Assembly: GCA_043806415.1 (NCBI GenBank)
Contig: JAZDHB010000013.1
Coordinates: forward strand, 1 to 11,754
Reading direction: 5' to 3'
DNA: 11,754 nt
Source: CAIXYX01 sp043806415
GTDB lineage: Archaea; Micrarchaeota; Micrarchaeia; Anstonellales; Anstonellaceae
Shown here: positions 7,470-11,754 of the stretch, piece by piece
Layout of the letters: each line of letters opens with the position of its first letter
Position numbering within the stretch: the first letter of the stretch is position 1
Translations under genes and position numbers: made by a program
Notes under the pieces: model-generated
What the model saw: the letters and a program-made list of their open reading frames with translations, nothing else
Databases searched by the model: none
Told to the model about the DNA's origin: nothing

Positions 7470-8735
7470 ATGAGCAGAAGATACGGAAAGGAAACCGGGA
7501 AAAAAACGAGGCTCTTCGGCCTCACGCCGGCAGCGTGCGCCGCCATCTTCCTCATGCTCCTCGGGCTCGTCCCGCTGGCCTCGGCCGCCTCCTCCGGCCT
7601 GTTCGGGGTGCTGCCGCTGGACGCGTTCAAGGGCGGTTTCTGGGACGAGCCGCTCAATGCCTGCAACGACGCGCCGCCCAGCCTCATGTGGCTTCCCTTG
7701 TGCGTGATCGCGCTGGCCTTCGGGGCCGCGTTGGCCGCCCTGGCCAAGATGCTTTCGGGCCCGTTCGGACAGAAGGTGGAGGCCTGGTCCAAGGAGCAGC
7801 TCTACCAGGTGGGCAAGTCGGCCGTCATCGTGCTCATTATCTTCTCGGGCTTCCTGTTCACTGGAATGGTGCCCCAAAATTCGTTCTACGGCGCGGGCAC
7901 CTTCCAGATCAACAATGCCATCGGATACGCGGTGACGGTGCGCGACACCATGATCTACGAGTTCACCACCCTCACCACCATCACGGCCGGGCTCTCGACC
8001 GTGGGCAACATCACTCCATATTTCAGGCTGGGCGGCGTGGGCGTCACCATCTCCCTCTCGCCCGCGTTCAGGCCCGTCTTCGACGCGCTGGGCATCCTCA
8101 TGTCCATGATGGGCGTGAGCATCGGCGAATGGTTCGTGCACGTGTGGATGCTCTGCTTCATCAAGGAGCGGGCGCTGGCCGTGCTGCTGCCCATCGGCCT
8201 TTTCCTGCGCGCGTTCGGCATCAGCCGGGCGGGCGACGGGCTCATCGCCCTGGCCATCGGGCTGTATTTCGTCTATCCGTTCATGATGAACGTGAGCGCG
8301 TTCGCCATGCAGTCCTACCTGCAGACCCAATTCGGCGACGGGAGGATCCAGAGCGGAAGCGGGGGCACGGTGGATTCGTTCTCGAATTGCATCAACACCG
8401 CCGGCAGCGGGGTCGGATGCTACTTCAAGCTCACGTTCGGAGGGGCATGGAATTACGTGAAGGCGTACGTGACAGACTCCAGCCATTGGGCGGGCGGGCT
8501 GGTCAGCGGAGTGATCGTGCAGGTGGTCCTGACCGGCACCGTGCCGGGCACCCTCATCGTGGGCTTCGCGATGTTCTACCTGCTCGCGCTCATCCAATCC
8601 ACGACGTTCTACGTGCTGGTGGTGTCGCTCCTGCTGCCGCTCTTCAACCTGTTCGTCACCTTCACGCTGATCAAGGAGCTGTCCGCGTTCTTCGGAACGC
8701 AGTTGGACTTCTCGGCATTCGAGAAGATATTCTAG
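7470..8735 (+). CDS. Polytopic membrane protein, paralogue D of six
   Basis: 421 residues from ATG 7470; no strong ribosome binding site precedes it. Residues 1-14 are basic (KETGKKTR) and 20-39 hydrophobic ending in LASAA, a good signal peptide. Hydrophobic pair at 74-95 and 115-133, joined by KVEAWSKEQLYQ (W106, Q110 in place of Glu, Q113). The core is LPIGLFLRAFGISRAGDG at 240-257, then IALAIGLYFVYP; the Pro of the FPxTR turn is Gly here and one residue is missing, so this is the most divergent core. The outer loop 285-340 carries C307 and C317. After it, 342-401 is almost continuously hydrophobic, enough for two or three segments where other paralogues have one. The tail is FFGTQLDFSAFEKIF, a variant of the family tail. 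D and E are nearly contiguous (TAG then ATG three bases later), implying translational coupling. No named family recognised. Confidence 0.88.
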   Translation: MSRRYGKETGKKTRLFGLTPAACAAIFLMLLGLVPLASAASSGLFGVLPLDAFKGGFWDEPLNACNDAPPSLMWLPLCVIALAFGAALAALAKMLSGPFGQKVEAWSKEQLYQVGKSAVIVLIIFSGFLFTGMVPQNSFYGAGTFQINNAIGYAVTVRDTMIYEFTTLTTITAGLSTVGNITPYFRLGGVGVTISLSPAFRPVFDALGILMSMMGVSIGEWFVHVWMLCFIKERALAVLLPIGLFLRAFGISRAGDGLIALAIGLYFVYPFMMNVSAFAMQSYLQTQFGDGRIQSGSGGTVDSFSNCINTAGSGVGCYFKLTFGGAWNYVKAYVTDSSHWAGGLVSGVIVQVVLTGTVPGTLIVGFAMFYLLALIQSTTFYVLVVSLLLPLFNLFVTFTLIKELSAFFGTQLDFSAFEKIF

Positions 8736-8738
8736 AGG
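8734..8738 (+). promoter_or_regulatory. Ribosome binding site AGAGG that favours the second ATG of E
   Basis: AGAGG overlaps the stop codon of D. It touches the first ATG (8739) with no spacing, but lies 6 nt from the in-frame ATG at 8745, a normal distance. I therefore start E at 8745. The alternative adds only two residues (Met-Ser). Confidence 0.55.
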
Positions 8739-8744
8739 ATGAGC

Positions 8745-10277
8745 ATGATTCCGAACTACTGCCAGACCCTGGTCGGATCGATCGTCTACCCCGTGGGCGA
8801 CATGGCCTTCAAGAACGTGCTGGGCACGGGATGGCTGTCCATCGTGGTCATGGGCCTGACGGCCGCGGCCCTCATGCTCTCGCTCACATACATGGTGTCC
8901 AAATTCCTGCAGGTGCCCAAGCTGGAGGCCTGGAGCCGCTTCGAGATGTTCCAGCTGGTGGGCACGCTCGTGCTCGCGCTCCTGCTCGCCGGATGGATCT
9001 GGGGCATGTGCTCCTGGGACATGTCCATCTTCGACGCGTTCAACGCGGGCGACGCCACCCATCCGGCGCACCTCCAATACACCGGCGCGGCCGGAGCAGA
9101 CCTCATCGCCTCCTGCAACAGCATGCTCAACGGCCAGCTCAATCCGAACGTGCCGGATCCCAACGACAAGACGAAGACCAAGCAGATCGTCACCCCCTAC
9201 TGCGCGGCGCAAGGATACCTCGAGAAGCTCAAGACGCGGGGGGACGACGTGTTCCAGACCCTGCTCGTGATCAATTCCGGTTTCTCGTACGTCACGCAGA
9301 TCCGCTGGGAGTCCAGGCCCCTGGGCATCGGCTACACGCTCGAGCCGCTGGCCGGATTCCAGCAGATGCAGAACGTGTTTTTCGTCACCTTGAGCGGATT
9401 CATGGTCTCGTACCTGAGCGTGCTGGTGCAGATGCGGATCCTGGATTATTTCCTCGTGGCCGTGCCGTTCTTCTTCCTGCCCATCGGCCTTCTCTTGAGG
9501 GCCCTGCCGCCCACGCGCCAGTTCGGGGGGGCCGTCATGGGCTTCGCCCTCGCCTCCCTGTTCTTCTTCCCGCTCATCCTGGTGTTCAACGACCTGGTCG
9601 TGTTCTCGTACATGGACCAATATATCGCCAAATACACCATCACGGCGGCCGACCTGCAGATGACGCAAGGCCTCAACGACAACACCCGCATCGCGTCGGG
9701 CTGGCAGGCGCAGGACTTCTCGGACACGGCCAAATTCAGGACATATGACGACAAGCCCGGGGAGGTCGTGGGACAGGACGGGACGACCTTCTATGTCATG
9801 AGGATTTTCGAGCAGACCCACGACCAGTTCGTGTTCGAGGACGAGAACGGCAAGCAGGTGGTATTCATGGACGAGGACGGCCCCACGGGGAAGGTCTGGA
9901 ACACGTACCGCATAACCCCGATGTTCGAGCCCATGACAACCGGGAACCAGATCAACGATATGGGAGGCGGATACCTGCAGAACCCGGCCACCGGAAAAAT
10001 CGAGAAGAACACCCGGGATGCCAACCAGCGGATCATCGATTTCTTCTCCAATCCGGGCACGGACAACCCGCTCCCGGGGAATTACATCACCATATCCGAC
10101 CGCTCGAACACGCTCTCAAGGACCATCTTCCCGGTCTACCGGATGGTGATGATCTATTTCCTCGCCGCCGTGGTCCTGCCCGTGGTCAACCTCCTGATTT
10201 ATATCGAGATCGCCAAGGTGCTCACGAAATTCCTTGGCGCGGAAATGGACCTGACCAACCTGACGAGGCTGGTATGA
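8745..10277 (+). CDS. Polytopic membrane protein, paralogue E of six (no signal peptide, large outer insert)
   Basis: 510 residues from ATG 8745 (512 from ATG 8739). Unlike A-D it has no cleavable signal: about 30 short N-terminal residues with C6 lead straight into the hydrophobic pair at 32-52 and 70-88. The linking loop is KLEAWSRFEMFQ (W63, E67, Q70). An outer region at 89-205 has C89, C124 and C153. A 40-residue hydrophobic block (211-252) leads to the core LPIGLLLRALPPTRQFGG (245-262) and then a variant, LASLFFFP. The second outer loop, about 288-458, is long and polar; residues 340-382 alternate hydrophobic and charged residues as in beta strands, suggesting a small globular domain. 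The last membrane region is 467-487 and the tail is FLGAEMDLTNLTRLV, the family tail. Translation is probably coupled to D. No named family recognised. Confidence 0.88.
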   Translation: MIPNYCQTLVGSIVYPVGDMAFKNVLGTGWLSIVVMGLTAAALMLSLTYMVSKFLQVPKLEAWSRFEMFQLVGTLVLALLLAGWIWGMCSWDMSIFDAFNAGDATHPAHLQYTGAAGADLIASCNSMLNGQLNPNVPDPNDKTKTKQIVTPYCAAQGYLEKLKTRGDDVFQTLLVINSGFSYVTQIRWESRPLGIGYTLEPLAGFQQMQNVFFVTLSGFMVSYLSVLVQMRILDYFLVAVPFFFLPIGLLLRALPPTRQFGGAVMGFALASLFFFPLILVFNDLVVFSYMDQYIAKYTITAADLQMTQGLNDNTRIASGWQAQDFSDTAKFRTYDDKPGEVVGQDGTTFYVMRIFEQTHDQFVFEDENGKQVVFMDEDGPTGKVWNTYRITPMFEPMTTGNQINDMGGGYLQNPATGKIEKNTRDANQRIIDFFSNPGTDNPLPGNYITISDRSNTLSRTIFPVYRMVMIYFLAAVVLPVVNLLIYIEIAKVLTKFLGAEMDLTNLTRLV

Positions 10278-10504
10278 GAGTGATGGGAGCATAATAAGAA
10301 GAACGGACGAATGGAGAGAGATGACGGGAAAAATAAGAGATGGAAAAGGAAGGATGGAAAAGAGAGCGAACCCGAAAAGAATATGGAGAAGACGCAAAAA
10401 GATGAAGAAGACGATGCGAAAGCGGGATGAATGGAGATGACGGACAGAAGACGCCCGCAAGAAGACGCGAGAACAGGACGCATGGAAATGACGAACAGAG
10501 GACG
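10278..10504 (+). other. 227-bp purine-rich E/F spacer with short repeats
   Basis: 46 of 227 bases are pyrimidines (80 % purine). AGAAGACG occurs four times, at 10387-10394, 10406-10413, 10446-10453 and 10460-10467, and GGATGGAAAAG or GATGGAAAAG-type words recur near 10340-10365. The frame of F is open upstream to ATG 10427, which would add 26 charged residues encoded by this spacer; I treat that as read-through of low-complexity DNA. No T-run terminator on the plus strand, and no convincing TATA box seen. Confidence 0.6.
10497..10501 (+). promoter_or_regulatory. Ribosome binding site AGAGG for F
   Basis: AGAGG sits 3 nt before ATG 10505 and 9 nt before ATG 10511. It supports a start at one of these rather than at ATG 10427, which has no comparable site. 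The same pentamer precedes E. Confidence 0.5.
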
Positions 10505-11578
10505 ATGAAGATGCTCACCCCGGTCATCCCCCCCAGCGGCATCGGCGCGCCGCCCGTGCCCATGGACGTATTCAACATGTTCGGCATCAACGGCACGGCT
10601 TCGGGCGGGTCGTGGCTGGGATGGGCGGGGCTGATCCTGCCCATCGCCTTCGCGGGGCTGTTCATGGCCACGTCGGTGTACATGCTGGGCATCGCGCTCA
10701 ACCTCTCCCACGTCAAGCAATGGGCCAAGGGCGAGCTGGTCCAGGTGGTGCTCACCGTCATCCTGGCGGTCGCCCTCGTCTCGCTGGCCAGCGTGGGCTG
10801 GCTGTTCATGAACGAGACGATCAAATACATCTACGAGAGCTCGAATCCGCAGGTGGCCGCGCTCCAGCCCGGCGCGTACTATGATCCGTTCGCCTTCGAC
10901 CAGCTGTACATCGCCAACACGTTCCTCGACTGCCAGGTGCGCATCTACCGCACGCTCTACTGGATCAATTACTATTACAAGTTCGTCGGGAAGGTGAGCA
11001 CGGAGATCATCGGCGCCGACGCGGCGGGCTCGTGGTTCGCCAGTGCGTACTCGGGAGTCATGGACTACACCATGCAGCACCTGGACCGGCTGGTGCTCCT
11101 GCACTACATCCAGTACCGGTTCCTCTCCCTCATCAAATACGCCATGCCGCTCCTGTTCCTCATCGGCCTGCTCTTGCGCATCTTCCCGCTCACACGGGGG
11201 GCGGGAGGCATGCTCATGGCCATGGGATTCGGGTTCTTCTTCGTCTATCCGGTGAGCCTCGCCCTGCTCATGGCCATCCAGCCAGCGCCGCCGATTTACT
11301 GCTCCCAATTCGCCCCGCCGCCCATGCTGAACGGGGCCAACACCTGCTGGCAGGACGCGGGAGACTACTATTCGGCGCGCTATTCGGTGCTGGCCAGCGA
11401 GAACGGGGTGAAGAAGATATTCTCGGATTTGGAGATATTCCTCCCCTATTTCTACATGCAGGCCCTGTTCGTGCCGCTCGTGGCCTTCACCATCACGTTT
11501 ACGGTGTTTAGGCAGGTGGGCTCGCTGTTCGGGGCGGATTTGAACGAGGTCGGGCGGGGGCTCGTGAAATTAATCTGA
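10505..11578 (+). CDS. Polytopic membrane protein, paralogue F of six (no signal peptide)
   Basis: 357 residues from ATG 10505. ATG 10511 is possible, and ATG 10427 would give 383, with an extra charged leader lying in low-complexity spacer. There is no signal peptide: a Pro/Gly-rich N-terminus of about 36 residues precedes the hydrophobic pair at 40-61 and 79-100. The linking loop is the cleanest example of the family motif, HVKQWAKGELVQ (W73, E77, Q80). An outer, Tyr-rich region follows (C143). The core is LIGLLLRIFPLTRGAGG (219-235) followed by MLMAMGFGFFFVYP. The second outer loop is short (258-310) with C266 and C281, a likely disulfide. The last membrane segment is about 315-334 and the tail is LFGADLNEVGRGLVKLI. 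It is the last gene of the array; 39 bp separate its stop from the inverted-repeat element. No named family recognised. Confidence 0.87.
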   Translation: MKMLTPVIPPSGIGAPPVPMDVFNMFGINGTASGGSWLGWAGLILPIAFAGLFMATSVYMLGIALNLSHVKQWAKGELVQVVLTVILAVALVSLASVGWLFMNETIKYIYESSNPQVAALQPGAYYDPFAFDQLYIANTFLDCQVRIYRTLYWINYYYKFVGKVSTEIIGADAAGSWFASAYSGVMDYTMQHLDRLVLLHYIQYRFLSLIKYAMPLLFLIGLLLRIFPLTRGAGGMLMAMGFGFFFVYPVSLALLMAIQPAPPIYCSQFAPPPMLNGANTCWQDAGDYYSARYSVLASENGVKKIFSDLEIFLPYFYMQALFVPLVAFTITFTVFRQVGSLFGADLNEVGRGLVKLI

Positions 11579-11617
11579 AAAAATCCAAAAAACAAACACG
11601 CGAGAAAGGGCGTCCGG

Positions 11618-11752
11618 GCATCGTTGGCACAGTCGGCTGCTGCCGACTTACACGGCCGGTTGAGACCGGCCTGTCCGCAAGTCCGTTGCGGACCGGCAAA
11701 TCCGTTGCCGGCCAACTGGCCGACGATGCTCAACCGTTTCGACGGTTGAGCA
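11618..11752 (+). other. Nested multi-hairpin element (candidate structured RNA or mobile-element end)
   Basis: An outer 11-bp stem pairs GCATCGTTGGC (11618-11628) with GCCGACGATGC (11719-11729), with one G-T pair. It encloses four hairpins in a row. AGTCGGC/GCCGACT is at 11631-11648 with loop TGCT. GGCCGGT/ACCGGCC is at 11654-11671 with loop TGAG. GTCCGCAA/TTGCGGAC is at 11673-11693 with loop GTCCG. CGGCAA/TTGCCG is at 11694-11710 with loop ATCCG. A further hairpin follows (11727-11752). Nearly every base of the 135 is in a stem or a short loop. The composition is unlike the A-rich spacers. It is not a tRNA and I do not recognise a known RNA family. It may continue past the right edge. Either strand could be the functional one. 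Confidence 0.65.
11727..11752 (+). repeat. 11-bp perfect hairpin with TTCG tetraloop
   Basis: TGCTCAACCGT (11727-11737) and ACGGTTGAGCA (11742-11752) pair perfectly around TTCG. UUCG is a well-known stabilising tetraloop, although the closing pair here is U-A rather than C-G. The first three bases of its 5' arm are shared with the outer stem of the larger element, so the two stems compete at their junction. No T-run follows within the 2 bases left in the window, so a terminator role cannot be judged. Confidence 0.75.
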
Positions 11753-11754
11753 GA

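Noticed and set aside
7041..9821. Minus-strand frame of 926 codons antisense to C, D and E
   Set aside because: Its translation is dominated by His, Glu, Arg, Gly and Gln without membrane segments or motifs. It crosses a spacer, and it lies antisense to three genes with clear signal peptides and a shared motif. Long antisense frames are expected in GC-rich genes.
10427..10504. N-terminal extension of F from ATG 10427
   Set aside because: The 26 added residues are charged low-complexity spacer translation. The ATG at 10505 or 10511 has an AGAGG site, and E shows the same arrangement.
11618..11752. tRNA or CRISPR repeats
   Set aside because: There is no cloverleaf with a T-loop GTTCRA and no CCA-type acceptor pairing. 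The hairpins are nested or adjacent, differ in sequence, and have no regular unique spacers.
11727..11754. Intrinsic terminator for the array
   Set aside because: No T-run follows the hairpin in the two bases remaining in the window. The plus strand between F and the element is A-rich, not T-rich, so termination cannot be supported from this sequence.

Overview
The window carries one incomplete gene on the minus strand (1-2390) and, divergent from it, a head-to-tail array of six membrane-protein genes on the plus strand (2408-11578), called A to F here. A compact, multi-stem inverted-repeat element lies at the right edge (11618-11752). No gene matches a named family closely enough for a symbol. 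The composition (GC-rich genes, A-rich spacers), the TATA-like CTTTAAAAA box close to a start codon, the GTG and ATG starts, the frequent AGG arginine codons and the style of the membrane proteins suggest an archaeon, possibly a DPANN lineage such as Micrarchaeota or Diapherotrites. That placement is inference; the window holds no rRNA or other marker gene.

Layout. 1-2390 (minus): at least 796 residues of a signal-peptide protein with an extracytoplasmic domain, one transmembrane helix and a long helical cytoplasmic region; its C-terminus lies outside the window. 2391-2407: a 17-bp gap between two divergent start codons. 2408-4060 A, about 4181-5323 B, 5371-7248 C, 7470-8735 D, 8745-10277 E, 10505-11578 F. 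The spacers A/B, B/C, C/D and E/F are 76-87 % purine on the coding strand by hand count, and the A/B spacer holds a 23-bp tandem repeat. D and E are almost fused. 11618-11752 is a nested set of inverted repeats.

The main observation is that A-F are diverged paralogues with one architecture. Each has an N-terminal hydrophobic pair joined by a short cytoplasmic loop, in most cases of the form aW(A/S)(K/R)xE(L/M)xQ. An extracytoplasmic insert of variable length follows, then a hydrophobic core around a LPxGxxLRxFPxTRxxGGxLIAxAxGFYFVFP-type motif. A second variable and often cysteine-containing loop follows, then a last transmembrane region and a short cytoplasmic tail (roughly LGGDxxIxGLxKLI). 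A-D start with a signal-peptide-like segment (C with a lipobox); E and F do not. The same fold seems to have been duplicated and its outer loops diversified, as expected for subunits of one hetero-oligomeric membrane complex.

A working hypothesis is an envelope-spanning machine whose A-F are polytopic channel or scaffold subunits, loosely like VirB6/TrbL/CedA of type IV secretion and DNA-import systems, with the divergent minus-strand protein as a partner. No ATPase or other defining component is visible, so the function is unproven.
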